Numbered from the stretch's first letter, positions 35,229 through 44,616 are shown. The stretch: DNA of 50,309 nt from a bacterium (GCA_018780265.1 JADMJV010000073.1:2157-52465), one strand, 5' to 3'. The notes: generated by a model from the letters alone, not told the origin. Program-made: numbers and translations.

Positions 35229-37982
35229 GTGTCGCATAGTCCATCCGTCCCGGCCAACCCTCACGCTCTCCCCTTGAGTGAGTTGGAGACAGCGCTGCAA
35301 ACCGACCTTCAACAAGGTTTAAGCCCCGCCGAGCGAGCTCGCCGGCTGGATCACTACGGGCCCAATCAATTGCAGTTGGCCGAGCCTATCTCGGCCTGGC
35401 GTATTTTATTGTCGCAATTCCAAGACCTCATGGTACTGATTTTGCTGGGGGCGGCCGCCATCGCACTGCTGGCCTGGAAGTTGGAAGGGGCCCACGGTCT
35501 GCCCTTTGACGCCATTATCATCGGCGCCATCCTGGTACTCAATGCTCTGCTGGGATTTGTGCAGGAGTACCGGGCCGAGCAGATGATGCAAAAGCTAAAA
35601 GAAGTGGCCGCCACCAGCCGCCTGCGGGTGATCAGTGAGGGCAACAGTCTGGAGGTCGAACGCGTTGAACTGGTGCCCGGCGATCTCATCAAACTCCAGG
35701 AAGGCGACCGGGTCCCGGCCGACTGCATCCTGGTCAAAGCCGACCGTCTTCGAGTAGACGAAAGCCTGCTCACCGGCGAATCGATGGCCACTTCCAAAAC
35801 GGTGGGAGAGGTGGCCGCAGATTCCCCCGTCGATTCCCGCAGCGGCAGCCTTTTTGCAGGCACTGCCCTGACGGCGGGCAGCGCCACTGCTGTGGTGGCC
35901 GCCACCGCCAACCAGACCGAATTGGGCAAACTGGCCCGGGTCCTGACAACCACCGAAAGTGAAGAGACCCCCCTGCAGAGACGACTGGCCCATCTGGGCA
36001 CTCAAATCGGCTGGGGGGTGCTGGCTATCGCCGTGGTCGTGGGCTTTACGGTGCTCTGGATGGAGGCAAAAACGGACGCGGCTACCTTGACCCGCGTATT
36101 GATGTTCTCGGTGGCCCTGGCCGTGGCCGCCGTGCCCGAGGGTCTACCCGCCGTGCTCACTGTGGCTCTCTCGATCGGCACCAAGAGACTGGCCAGCCAG
36201 CAGGCAGTGGTGCGCAAAATGTCGGCCGTCGAGACGCTGGGCTCACTGACCGTTATCGCTACCGACAAAACCGGCACGCTGACCCACAATCAAATGACCG
36301 TTCGCTCGGTCTACGTAGATGGATCTCAGCGACAGGTGAGCGGCGAAGGTTACGAATCCAAAGGGACCATTGAAAGCTCGGCCACCCTGATGCGCATGCT
36401 GGAAGCCGGCTCGCTGGCCAGTTCGGGCGACCTGGTAGCCGGGGACAAGGGCCGCACCCCATTGGGTGACCCGGTGGACGCCAGCCTGCTGGTGCTGGCC
36501 GAAAAAGGCGGACTGGATTGGCGCCAGTTGCGCCAATCGTGCCTGGAAATCGGCCGCGAGCCGTTTACCTCCGAGCGTGCCCGAATGTCGAGCTTGCGCA
36601 ACCGGGAAGGCCGCCCCCAGCTTTTTATGAAGGGCAGTCTGGAGGCGATTCTCAAACGGTCTACGGCCATGGTCAGCAACGGCCAGGAGTTTCCCCTCGA
36701 CGAACCCCTGCGCCAGCGACTGGCCGAGGTGGAACACGGTTACGCCGAATCCGCCCTGCGCGTGCTGGCCATCGCCGAAAAAGCGGAGGCTTCCGCGGAC
36801 CTGGACGCTTGCCATCAAGAGGAGGGCCTGCTGCTGTTGGGCCTGGTGGCCATGGGCGACCCGCCCCGGGCCGAGGCTCGCCACGCCGTAGAAAGTTGCC
36901 GGGCGGCGGGCATCCGGGTGGTAATGGCCACCGGCGACCACCCCGCCACAGCCGTGGCCGTAGCCCGCCAGGTGGGCCTGGCGGGCCCCGACGATCAGCC
37001 TACCACCGGGCCTGAGCTGGAAAAAATGAGCGACCGCGAGGTAGACCAGCGGGTGCGAACCTGCAACGTTTTCGCGCGCGTCTCGCCGGCGGCCAAACTG
37101 AGGCTGGTGGAGACCCTGCTGGCCCAAAAAGAGATAGTGGCTATGACAGGGGACGGCGTGAACGATGCTCCCGCCCTCAAAAAAGTTCACGTTGGGGTGG
37201 CCATGGGGTCGGGCACGGCCGTGGCCGTGGAAGCCAGTCAGGTGGTTCTGCTCGATGACAACTTCGCCACCATCGTCAAGGCCGTGGCAGGAGGCCGACG
37301 AGTCTACCGAAGCGTCCAAAAATTCATCGCCTTTCTGTTCTCGGGTAACCTGGGCGTGGTCGTGGCCATGTTTTTTGGGGCCCTGATGGCCGGTGTTTTC
37401 CACCTGACCGACAACGACGGACTTCTGCTACCTCTTACCGCCGCTCAAATTCTGTGGATGAACCTGGCCGTGGATGGAGCACCAGCGGTCGCCTTCTCCC
37501 TGTCCAGCTCCAACGAAGACGTGATGAGTGAGCCTCCGCGCTCCCCCGATAGCCCCATCCTGACGCCAGACCTGTGGCGATATCTCATCTTTTGCGGCCT
37601 GTTTGTGGCCGTGGCGCTGCTCATGGCGCTGGATCTGCTCTACCGTGGAGGCCTCTTCACCTTACACAGCCACGATGCCATTTACGCCCGCAGCGCCGGG
37701 TTTTATGTGGTGGTCTGCACGCGGCTCTGCAACGCCTTTAACTTTCGTCAACTACCGGGTAGCGCCCTCAGGCGAGACTTCTTCGCCGACCCCTGGGTGC
37801 CCGGAGCCTGCCTGCTCTCGTGGCTGCTCACGCTGGTGGTGCTCTACTGGCCGCCCCTCCAGGTGGCTTTCGAACTGGTGGCCCTCGATTTTCATTTGCT
37901 CGTGCTCTTGACCCTTTTGAGCCCGCTGATACTCTTGCCCGGTGAAATCCATAAACGCTGGTTCTCTTTGCGCTTGACTTGA
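35229..37982 (+). CDS. P2-type cation-transporting ATPase (Ca2+/Mn2+-like)
   Basis: 917 aa. GTG start with GGAGGT 5 nt upstream. P-type signatures: TGES (actuator), phosphorylated Asp346 in DKTGTLTHNQ, and MTGDGVNDAPALK (hinge). Ten membrane helices are expected. M4 has PEGLP and M6 has NLAVDG, so the SERCA site II ligands (Glu309, Asn796, Asp800) are kept. The site I ligands Glu771 and Thr799 are both Val here, as M5 reads SGNLGVVV. This pattern points to a single-site pump like PMR1/SPCA, moving Ca2+ or Mn2+ out of the cytoplasm. The 3' end overlaps the convergent secreted-protein gene by 91 nt. Confidence 0.92.
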   Translation: MSHSPSVPANPHALPLSELETALQTDLQQGLSPAERARRLDHYGPNQLQLAEPISAWRILLSQFQDLMVLILLGAAAIALLAWKLEGAHGLPFDAIIIGAILVLNALLGFVQEYRAEQMMQKLKEVAATSRLRVISEGNSLEVERVELVPGDLIKLQEGDRVPADCILVKADRLRVDESLLTGESMATSKTVGEVAADSPVDSRSGSLFAGTALTAGSATAVVAATANQTELGKLARVLTTTESEETPLQRRLAHLGTQIGWGVLAIAVVVGFTVLWMEAKTDAATLTRVLMFSVALAVAAVPEGLPAVLTVALSIGTKRLASQQAVVRKMSAVETLGSLTVIATDKTGTLTHNQMTVRSVYVDGSQRQVSGEGYESKGTIESSATLMRMLEAGSLASSGDLVAGDKGRTPLGDPVDASLLVLAEKGGLDWRQLRQSCLEIGREPFTSERARMSSLRNREGRPQLFMKGSLEAILKRSTAMVSNGQEFPLDEPLRQRLAEVEHGYAESALRVLAIAEKAEASADLDACHQEEGLLLLGLVAMGDPPRAEARHAVESCRAAGIRVVMATGDHPATAVAVARQVGLAGPDDQPTTGPELEKMSDREVDQRVRTCNVFARVSPAAKLRLVETLLAQKEIVAMTGDGVNDAPALKKVHVGVAMGSGTAVAVEASQVVLLDDNFATIVKAVAGGRRVYRSVQKFIAFLFSGNLGVVVAMFFGALMAGVFHLTDNDGLLLPLTAAQILWMNLAVDGAPAVAFSLSSSNEDVMSEPPRSPDSPILTPDLWRYLIFCGLFVAVALLMALDLLYRGGLFTLHSHDAIYARSAGFYVVVCTRLCNAFNFRQLPGSALRRDFFADPWVPGACLLSWLLTLVVLYWPPLQVAFELVALDFHLLVLLTLLSPLILLPGEIHKRWFSLRLT

Positions 37983-38701
37983 TCGGTCGGAGGCGGAGGG
38001 GGGGCGTCTTCATCGGCACTCTTGAGGCTGCCGTCCTGCACGGAAAAGAGATAAGTCTGCCAATTCTGCATTTTGTCCACCAGGCTCACCTGCAGTCCGT
38101 CTGAGTGCAGAGCCATCTTGTCGATGTGGCGACCCACCACATCGAAAGGCTGCTCGTCCGAACTGGGGACTTCCCGCCAAAAAATGGCCGAACCATCCGA
38201 AATACGGCGGGCCAGCACCACCGGGGTCAGCGTGGGCGAGAGGTAGGTTTCGTAAACTCGGTCCCCTCGATGTAGATTGGGTACCCCTATCTGCTCCCGG
38301 GAGCACACGATGGGGTCGGACATCCAGGCCAACGTTCCATCGGAGAGATTCAAAGCCAGCGCCACATCGCCGATCTCGGTGGCGGGCTGGCGCCGACGGG
38401 TAAAGCCCCGCAACACCACCAAATTTTCGGTATGAGCCTCGTAGCGCAACGGCAAAAGACCCGGCACCAGCAAGGCTTTACAACGCCACAGCACGGTCTT
38501 CCCACGTTCCAACTGAATCAGCATACCCTGATCATCGCGCGTCCAGCGCAACAGGCGGCGACCGGGCAGGGCCTTCATACCCTGCCATTGCACCTTCTTG
38601 CGGCCGGTCTCGGCAACAAACTCTGGAGTCGTCCAGGCCTCGGCCCACAACGGAGCCACCAGCCCGACCAGTATCAACGGCAGAAGGAAAACAGATCGCA
38701 T
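37892..38701 (-). CDS. Secreted beta-rich protein, unknown function
   Basis: 269 aa with a signal peptide (LPLILVGLVAPLWA-EA). The mature part is beta-rich with repeated strand-turn units such as ALALNLSDGTLAWMS, ARRISDGSAIFW and YLFSVQDGSLKS, which recall PQQ-like propeller blades, too few for a whole propeller. The last 30 codons, Lys/Arg-rich, are antisense to the ATPase C-terminus, giving an unusual 91-nt convergent overlap. The true product could be the same length; no earlier stop exists in frame. Confidence 0.6.
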   Translation of the reverse strand: MRSVFLLPLILVGLVAPLWAEAWTTPEFVAETGRKKVQWQGMKALPGRRLLRWTRDDQGMLIQLERGKTVLWRCKALLVPGLLPLRYEAHTENLVVLRGFTRRRQPATEIGDVALALNLSDGTLAWMSDPIVCSREQIGVPNLHRGDRVYETYLSPTLTPVVLARRISDGSAIFWREVPSSDEQPFDVVGRHIDKMALHSDGLQVSLVDKMQNWQTYLFSVQDGSLKSADEDAPPPPPTDQVKRKENQRLWISPGKSISGLKRVKSTSK

Positions 38702-38760
38702 CGTGGTCGATTCTCGCTGTTCAATCCCATCCCCCCTCTAAGTTGAAAATGGTTCAGCAA

Positions 38761-39840
38761 CTAGGGCCAGCGTAGGAGCACAGCCGTTTCATCGTCCGGG
38801 TTGCCTATGGCACCGCGCCCGTGCAACACCTGAACACAGCCTACCAGCACCTGGTTCAGGTCCATGGCCGAGCTGCGACCTAAAAGTTGAACCAGGCTGG
38901 GGGGCAACTCCTCCTCTTCGCACAGGCCGTCGCTGGCCAAAAATAGCTGATCTCCCGGCTTGTGCTCGACCTCGCTGACCACCAGTTCAGGATCGATGGG
39001 AATACCCAGCATAATCCCCCCCTCCCGGATGCATAGGGCGGATCCGCTGGCCCGCACCAACACGGCGCTGGGCAGGCCAGCCCGGCAAATCCTCCAGCGA
39101 CTGTGCAGGCAATCCAACTGAATGCACATCGCCGCCAAAAAAGAGTCCACCACGGTGCGTCGCACCAAATGGTGATGTAATTGGCCGAGCACGTCGTCCG
39201 GGCCGCTGGCGGTGGCCGCAATCTCATCAAACAGGCCCTTCACATACGCCGCCGTGAGGGCTGCTTGAGCTCCTTTGCCCATCACGTCGCCCACCAACAC
39301 AAAGAGACAACGATTTTTTCCCTGCTGCCAGCACACCAGATCTCCACCCAGTTCCCGAGCCGTCTCGATCTGCGTGGCCATGGCCGCAAAGCCCCACTCG
39401 ACCAGAGCCGGAGGCTGCAGCGACAGTTGCACCTGGCGAGCCATCTCTAAAGCCGAACTCAACTGGATCTGACCTTGTCGAGCATGGCGGAACTTACGCA
39501 CAGTGACGCCGGCGATAAGCAATGCGAAAACACAAAAAAGACCAAAAGAGAGGCGCTCAAAAGTACCCGCCTGGATGATCGCGTAAGCCAGCCAGGTCAT
39601 CACCGCCCAGCCTCTTCCCAGTTGCAGACCAAAAAAAAACGTGACCATGGCCAATTGCAAGAATAGCCACAGCGCGGCCGTATCCGGTCGCAACCAGGCT
39701 GCCGCCACGGCGACCATTACCACGGATGCCATTGCCAGACGTAGAATCCAGGCTTCCCAGGGCTCCAAAGAGCGCAGCACAGCCCGCTCAATCCACCTGT
39801 CAAAGATCTCCCAGGCCTGTACCAATCGCCCCTGGCCCAC
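38761..39840 (-). CDS. Membrane SpoIIE/RsbU-type PP2C phosphatase
   Basis: 359 aa, GTG start. Three or four membrane helices in the first 120 residues, a short coiled linker (SSALEMARQVQLSLQP, typical of RsbU-like proteins), then a PPM-type phosphatase domain with the metal-binding residues in ELGGDLVC, VGDVMGKGAQAAL, LASDGLCEE and DDETAVLL. Such phosphatases dephosphorylate STAS-domain anti-anti-sigma factors, but no partner is encoded nearby. It has no separate sensor domain, so the membrane part may be the sensor. Confidence 0.9.
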   Translation of the reverse strand: MGQGRLVQAWEIFDRWIERAVLRSLEPWEAWILRLAMASVVMVAVAAAWLRPDTAALWLFLQLAMVTFFFGLQLGRGWAVMTWLAYAIIQAGTFERLSFGLFCVFALLIAGVTVRKFRHARQGQIQLSSALEMARQVQLSLQPPALVEWGFAAMATQIETARELGGDLVCWQQGKNRCLFVLVGDVMGKGAQAALTAAYVKGLFDEIAATASGPDDVLGQLHHHLVRRTVVDSFLAAMCIQLDCLHSRWRICRAGLPSAVLVRASGSALCIREGGIMLGIPIDPELVVSEVEHKPGDQLFLASDGLCEEEELPPSLVQLLGRSSAMDLNQVLVGCVQVLHGRGAIGNPDDETAVLLRWP

Positions 39841-39942
39841 GCTAACTCAGCCTCTCAGTCATCGAACACGTTACCAATTTACGCTACCCAGAGGCCGGCA
39901 GCCCTGATCCAGGTCATTTCCTCCAATAAATCCGGGACTAAA

Positions 39943-40980
39943 CTAGTTCTCGGTGAAGTAGTGGATGTGGTCCTTATCGGCCGAAATCTTGCGTGGTACA
40001 ATTTCGCGGTCGGGGGGCAGGTTGGGGGGCTCTTCTTGCTGCATAGGTAGCGGTGCCCCAGAAAGGAAAGCGCCGGCGATTCGCAGAGCATCGGGATGAT
40101 CTTTGACCTGGCCGTGATCTACGCCCCACAGGTTGCGCAAGGGAATATTGGGTAAGGTCACGCTGGCCTGGGTAACAACCGCATCGCCCTTGACCGTCAC
40201 GGTGTAACGGCTGGACATGGTGGGCTTCCCGTTACCGGCCAGGGTCAGAATTTTGGCTCTCGACGCCTGGCGGGGGAGGTTCTTGTTGAGTTGGGTGAGC
40301 AGTGGATTGTTGTCGCCGCGTTCCTCGGAACAGTCGCGCAACGCCTGACGCACCAGCGGATCGTCTGTGGGGGGAACCATTTCGATACCCATACCTCGGA
40401 AGGACAATTCGAGATCGGCCAGCACGCTCCCGTGATTGGGAGTCGCGATCATCAGCAACTTGTCCACCTTCTCGTCGCCCTGATCCAGGTAAAGTCGAGT
40501 ATCCAGGCCGCCCATACTGTGGCCGATCACGTCCACTTCGGCTGAGCCAGTGGCCTGCGTGATGCGGTCGATGGCCTGGCGCAATTCAGCGGCATTGTTG
40601 GAGACGGGGTTAAAAGGACGGGCAAACTCCATGGCAAAAACCTTGGCATTGGGGTCTACCGTTCCGCCGGAGCCTTTGACAACGCCGCCATCCTTGTTGG
40701 CTCCGCCGCGCACCAGCCAGTCGTGCATATTTTTCCAGGTGCCCGGTTCACTATTGAAGCCGTGCACCAGCAGCACCGGCTTGCTCAGCCTGGGTGCATC
40801 CTCGGCCGGCAACTCCAAAGGCGTGTCTGAGGGATGATCAGGACACGTAGAGCAGAAGTGAAAGGCGAAGTCGTCAGCATCCAGCGGGTTCTCCTGGGGG
40901 TCTTGCCGGGGCGGCACCGGCTGTCGGTTGGACGGAACCGCCGGCGTATGCCGCGGAGCGATCGGACTACTAACGTTCAT
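39943..40980 (-). CDS. Alpha/beta-hydrolase, lipase-like
   Basis: 345 aa from the ATG at 40980, which has GGAGGG 4 nt upstream. Residues 1-45 are Pro/Arg-rich and disordered, without a signal peptide (MNVSSPIAPRHTP). The hydrolase core has the oxyanion strand VLLVHGFNSEPGTW, nucleophile elbow VIGHSMGGLD and a candidate catalytic His in WGVDHGQVKDHP. This matches the lipase/PGAP1-like group that cleaves ester bonds in lipids. The C-terminal 35 residues are polar. How it reaches its substrate without a signal peptide is unclear. Confidence 0.83.
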   Translation of the reverse strand: MNVSSPIAPRHTPAVPSNRQPVPPRQDPQENPLDADDFAFHFCSTCPDHPSDTPLELPAEDAPRLSKPVLLVHGFNSEPGTWKNMHDWLVRGGANKDGGVVKGSGGTVDPNAKVFAMEFARPFNPVSNNAAELRQAIDRITQATGSAEVDVIGHSMGGLDTRLYLDQGDEKVDKLLMIATPNHGSVLADLELSFRGMGIEMVPPTDDPLVRQALRDCSEERGDNNPLLTQLNKNLPRQASRAKILTLAGNGKPTMSSRYTVTVKGDAVVTQASVTLPNIPLRNLWGVDHGQVKDHPDALRIAGAFLSGAPLPMQQEEPPNLPPDREIVPRKISADKDHIHYFTEN

Positions 40981-41051
40981 AATACCCTCCTGATTCATCC
41001 CAGCATAGGGCCTGCCCCGCACGCATGTGTAACAGCCTTGTTATCAGTGTC

Positions 41052-42734
41052 CTAATTGCAATTCTCAGGAGGTGGCAGAGGGGGCGCCAGGGTGACTCGA
41101 TTGCGCCCTCCGCGTTTGGACACGTAGAGGGCCTCGTCGGCCACGCGAGCCAGATCCACCTTGGTGGTGGCGTCGCCGGGATAGCAGGCCAGCCCAATGG
41201 AGGCGGTCACCTGCACAGCCATGGTGGCGAAGCGCAGTTGGAAGGTTTCGCGAATTCTTTCGCAGGTGCGGGCCGCTTCTTCTTTGGGCACATCCTTCAA
41301 AATGATGGCGAACTCATCGCCTCCATAACGACACACGATGTCACTGTGACGGACCTTGTCCTTCAACAAGACGGCGATCTCCTTGAGCAAGGCGTCTCCG
41401 GCCGGATGGCCCAGAGTGTCGTTAAACGTTTTAAAGCGGTCGGTATCCACCATCACCAGACACAAGGACTTTTGGTGACGGTCAGCGCGGGCGATCTCCT
41501 CGGCCAGGCGCACCTGAAAGAAGCGATGCAGATACAGTCCGGTGAGGCCGTCGGTGGTGGCCATCTGCCGGGTTCGTTCGTAGAGGCGGGCGTTGTTGAC
41601 TGCGATGGCCGTCTGATAGGCAACCGTGGTCACCAGTTGACGATGCTCTTCATTAAACTCGCCCGCCTGAACCGCCCCCAAATAGAGAAACCCCAGAGTA
41701 ACCCCTTCCGACCTGAGGGCCGCCACGATGGCTCCGCCCTCATTGAGAATCAAGCGCTGGTCACGAGGCGCCTCTTCCAGAAGTGCCTCACTATACTGAT
41801 TGGCGCGCCCCAGCAGGCCCTCGTCAGGACGAAGGGCGAGGCTGCCTAAATAGTCGGTATAGGGGCCGCTGGAATAGTCAACCTTGAGCAGACCGTCCTC
41901 GCCACAACCAAAGAAGACAACGCACTGGCAGACAGGAATCATGTGACACAAATTGTCGCACACAGCGCGCAGTGTATCGCCCAACTTGAGCGAGGTTCCG
42001 ATGGCTGCGCCTAACTTTTGCAGCCCCCCCAGTTGACGATTCTTGGCCTCGACAGCGGCTCGCGTGTCGCGCTCCAGGTCGAGTAACTCGACCTGCTTGC
42101 CAAAAAGTTGAGCGGTCTTGATCGAGGGGGCGGCCAGCGCGGCCAGAGTCTTGATTTTTTCCAAGTGTTCGGGGCGATGAGTCTGAGGCTTGAGGGAGCC
42201 CAGGTAGATCAGCCCCACGTTTTCGTTGCGTACCCGGAGGGGCACCAACAACACCGACTGTTCCTCGCTGAAGACCTGTCCATCGCTCAGACTCTCTATA
42301 AGGCTGGCTCGTTGCTCGCGCAGGGCTCGCTGCAAGACCGGGCTGTCCAGGTCGAGACGAAACTGAGAAGCCGTTTCGCTCACACCCACTTCCAGGCCCC
42401 CTCCTTCGACCACCAAGAAGATCACGCACGATTGGTAGGGAATCGGCGAACGTCGCACCATGGAAAGAACGATCTGTGTGGTTTCTCCCAGATGGGTGGA
42501 GGCTCCCAAAGCCCGGGCCACCTCCTGAATCATCTGCAATTCTTCGCGCTTCTTGGTAGCCTCCTCGCTGAACGCGTCGCGTTCTTTCTGGTACTGCTCG
42601 GCATCGTGTCTGCTGCGCATCAGTTGCTGCTCCAACTCTTCCTGGGCGGCCCGACTGCGGGGTTTGAGCCCCAGGTAGAGAGCCACCACGAGCACCCCAA
42701 AATTCAGGGCAAGCAGAGGGAGTGATACAAACAC
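41052..42734 (-). CDS. GAF-GAF diguanylate cyclase
   Basis: 560 aa. An N-terminal hydrophobic helix (LPLLALNFGVLVVALYLGL) anchors it, followed by a coiled coil (to about 75), GAF 1 (about 80-205), a linker helix, GAF 2 (about 235-390) and GGDEF (about 395-550) with the active site YGGDEFAIIL. The RxxD inhibitory site is present 5 residues before GGDEF (RHSD), so product inhibition by c-di-GMP is expected. There is no EAL domain. The GTG start lies exactly 6 nt after a TATAAT, suggesting a leaderless transcript. Confidence 0.93.
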   Translation of the reverse strand: MFVSLPLLALNFGVLVVALYLGLKPRSRAAQEELEQQLMRSRHDAEQYQKERDAFSEEATKKREELQMIQEVARALGASTHLGETTQIVLSMVRRSPIPYQSCVIFLVVEGGGLEVGVSETASQFRLDLDSPVLQRALREQRASLIESLSDGQVFSEEQSVLLVPLRVRNENVGLIYLGSLKPQTHRPEHLEKIKTLAALAAPSIKTAQLFGKQVELLDLERDTRAAVEAKNRQLGGLQKLGAAIGTSLKLGDTLRAVCDNLCHMIPVCQCVVFFGCGEDGLLKVDYSSGPYTDYLGSLALRPDEGLLGRANQYSEALLEEAPRDQRLILNEGGAIVAALRSEGVTLGFLYLGAVQAGEFNEEHRQLVTTVAYQTAIAVNNARLYERTRQMATTDGLTGLYLHRFFQVRLAEEIARADRHQKSLCLVMVDTDRFKTFNDTLGHPAGDALLKEIAVLLKDKVRHSDIVCRYGGDEFAIILKDVPKEEAARTCERIRETFQLRFATMAVQVTASIGLACYPGDATTKVDLARVADEALYVSKRGGRNRVTLAPPLPPPENCN

Positions 42735-42740
42735 ACTTTC

Positions 42741-42769
42741 ATTATATTGCGAAAAATTAACAGTTGCCA
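42741..42769 (-). promoter_or_regulatory. Promoter abutting the diguanylate cyclase start
   Basis: Minus-strand TATAAT at 42741-42746 with a weak TGGCAA -35 at 42764-42769, spacer 17 nt. Only 6 nt separate the -10 from the GTG start, so transcription would begin at or within the start codon. Confidence 0.5.
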
Positions 42770-42776
42770 GTATAAA

Positions 42777-44147
42777 TTAGAGGCGGATTTTGGTGCGGCA
42801 TTTGATGCCACCCTTGAACCTCAAGGTCTCAGCGGTGAGCTTGCGGTCCAGAAAGTGAATACGGTGATAGCCGCTGGGAATTTCGCCCAACAGGGTCTCA
42901 GCAAAGGCCTTCTCGGCCCGTTCTTCGCCGCCCAGGGCGATGGCGAAGATCTCTCCCTGTTCATTTGTCCCCTGGCGCAGGTTCAGAAAATTCATCTCGG
43001 GATTGGCCCCGGTCTTGGGAAAGCAACCAGCCACCCGAAAGACTTCCAGTCCGGCCGCTCGCAGTTCTTTCTCGGCCACATCTTCATAGACGGCCTGGCG
43101 CTCGGCCCGCTTCTGCACCGCTTCCAGTTCGCCCGGCAATTCGTCCTTGTGCAGCCAACGGTTGGCGTAGTGCTGATTGAGCCAGCCTTTCTGTAAATCA
43201 AGCACTTTTCTCGAGTCATTGAGCATCACCTGACCCGGACCCGCCAAAGACATGGCCATGTCGATGTGAAAATCGCCGGGCTGCTCCACAGCCACCACTT
43301 GTTCAGGCTGCAATCCATAGTCTTTGGCCACTTGCGCCCGAGCAGCCGCTTCGTCGGCCCCCTTGGGCAGCAGGCGCCCGGTTACCGCCAGGCTATCCTT
43401 GCCTACCAGCGCAAAAGGGCTGCCATCGGCGCGTTGGCCTGTCAGCATGTTGCCGCCTTCTACATAGCTCACGGCCAACTTCACCTGGCTGGCCCCGCTG
43501 GCCAGAGCGACGTTGACCATCCCTTCCTGAGCCTGGCGCCGGTTGACCAGGCCCAACATGGCGTAGTCGGCTCGCGGCCGGGGTTGACCTTGCTCGGCCA
43601 TCACGTGATAACGGTCGCGCCGACCCCGAATCACCCAATCCTCAATATCATCGCTATCCGCCGGCAGAATGGCGGGAATGACCACTTCACCTGTCTGGCT
43701 AAACTCGCCATGATCCTCAACCCAACTATCATGTCCGCCCGGATTGGCCAGCCAGGTGGTGTTGTCGGCCGCCTGGCTGGACAACTTGCGCTGCGCTTTG
43801 CCCAACTCTTCAGGCCGGGCCGCGGCCAGCACGCTAAAACCTTCCACTTTGCCCACCAGGGCCACCTGAGCGATATAGTCCAGGCTGACCGGGTCCTGTG
43901 AATCGTAGCCCATCAACACACTGCCCGGATTGACAGTCACATCGCGTGCCACCGGGGGCGACACGGCCTGGTCAGACTTTAGTTGCTTCAGCTTCTCTTG
44001 CAGCTGATCAGAAGTCACCGGGGCAAGGCTCAACTGCAACTGGTCCTGAGTGGCCAGCTTCTCAAAATCCACTCGCTCCACTCCCTTTTGAGAGCGCTCA
44101 TAGGTGGTGATGCGTTGAGCCTGTGAACTGAAAGGCCAGATCTTCAT
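42777..44147 (-). CDS. Pentein-fold protein resembling protein-arginine deiminases
   Basis: 456 aa, no signal peptide. The catalytic set of guanidino-modifying (pentein) enzymes is in order: Asp145 in HDSWVEDHGEF, EGGN at 230-233, His294-x-Asp296 in GDFHIDMAMSL, and Cys450 in FKGGIKCRTKI, six residues from the end. The last motif matches the C-terminal nucleophile of eukaryotic PADs (GEVHCGTN) and of agmatine deiminases (GGIHCIT). PADs convert protein arginine to citrulline; agmatine deiminases act on a free small molecule. The long N-terminal region (1-100) lacks a known domain. It starts divergently from the small-protein pair at 44311 and may have a leaderless start (TAGGCT 6 nt before ATG). 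Confidence 0.68.
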   Translation of the reverse strand: MKIWPFSSQAQRITTYERSQKGVERVDFEKLATQDQLQLSLAPVTSDQLQEKLKQLKSDQAVSPPVARDVTVNPGSVLMGYDSQDPVSLDYIAQVALVGKVEGFSVLAAARPEELGKAQRKLSSQAADNTTWLANPGGHDSWVEDHGEFSQTGEVVIPAILPADSDDIEDWVIRGRRDRYHVMAEQGQPRPRADYAMLGLVNRRQAQEGMVNVALASGASQVKLAVSYVEGGNMLTGQRADGSPFALVGKDSLAVTGRLLPKGADEAAARAQVAKDYGLQPEQVVAVEQPGDFHIDMAMSLAGPGQVMLNDSRKVLDLQKGWLNQHYANRWLHKDELPGELEAVQKRAERQAVYEDVAEKELRAAGLEVFRVAGCFPKTGANPEMNFLNLRQGTNEQGEIFAIALGGEERAEKAFAETLLGEIPSGYHRIHFLDRKLTAETLRFKGGIKCRTKIRL

Positions 44148-44229
44148 GTCTTTAGCCTAACCACGGGCGCTGAAAATTGACCGAAACCCTGAACTGTTAC
44201 AGAGTGTCAAGGAATTTGAGCTCTTTTTG

Positions 44230-44264
44230 AGCGGGCGCTGACGACCCTTTGAGGCGCGCCCGCT
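44230..44264. other. 9-bp perfect inverted repeat in a divergent intergenic region
   Basis: AGCGGGCGC (44230-44238) and GCGCCCGCT (44256-44264) with a 17-nt spacer. It lies between the pentein gene and the small-protein gene, so it may be an operator or part of the 5' leader of the 44311 gene. There is no U-tract on either side in the correct orientation. Confidence 0.45.
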
Positions 44265-44310
44265 AAGGTATGTCTATCAGCCAAACACACTCGAAGGGAA
44301 ACAAAATACG

Positions 44311-44586
44311 ATGAGCAACCTGATTTCGACCGCCAATGGAAACGTCTTCGCCCCCGGCCTCAAGGACCGCGCCGCCAACCAGCACGCCCGCGCCGCTCAA
44401 GGCATAGCCAGTGGCAGCCTGACCGGTTCCGAGGTGGGAGTGCTCAAAGACATGCGCGCTGATGCCCGGGCCTCGCTGGCCGAAGCCAAAGGCGACAACG
44501 GCTGGGTGGGGCCCCAAGAGCGCAAAGACCTGCACCAGGACATGAACGCCATCAGCCGCACCCTCTTCGCTCTCAAGCACAACTAA
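44311..44586 (+). CDS. Small helical protein of a widespread unknown family
   Basis: 91 aa, helical and charged, no signal peptide. The segments SGSLTGSEVGVL and DNGWVGPQERKDLHQDMNAIS and the ending ALKHN follow a pattern I recognise from many small bacterial proteins of unknown function (SGxLTxxE, then a helix with PxERxxLHxxxNxxSxxIxxxKHN). The DNGWVGPQE part is EF-hand-like. It precedes the 44617 gene by 30 nt and may share its transcript. Confidence 0.65.
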   Translation: MSNLISTANGNVFAPGLKDRAANQHARAAQGIASGSLTGSEVGVLKDMRADARASLAEAKGDNGWVGPQERKDLHQDMNAISRTLFALKHN

Positions 44587-44616
44587 ATCAGAACATTCGG
44601 GAAAGGACTCAAGAAC

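Noticed and set aside
36243..37403. A 386-codon minus-strand open frame opposite the P-type ATPase.
   Set aside because: The ATPase signatures run through the same stretch on the plus strand; the antisense translation is His/Gln-rich noise.
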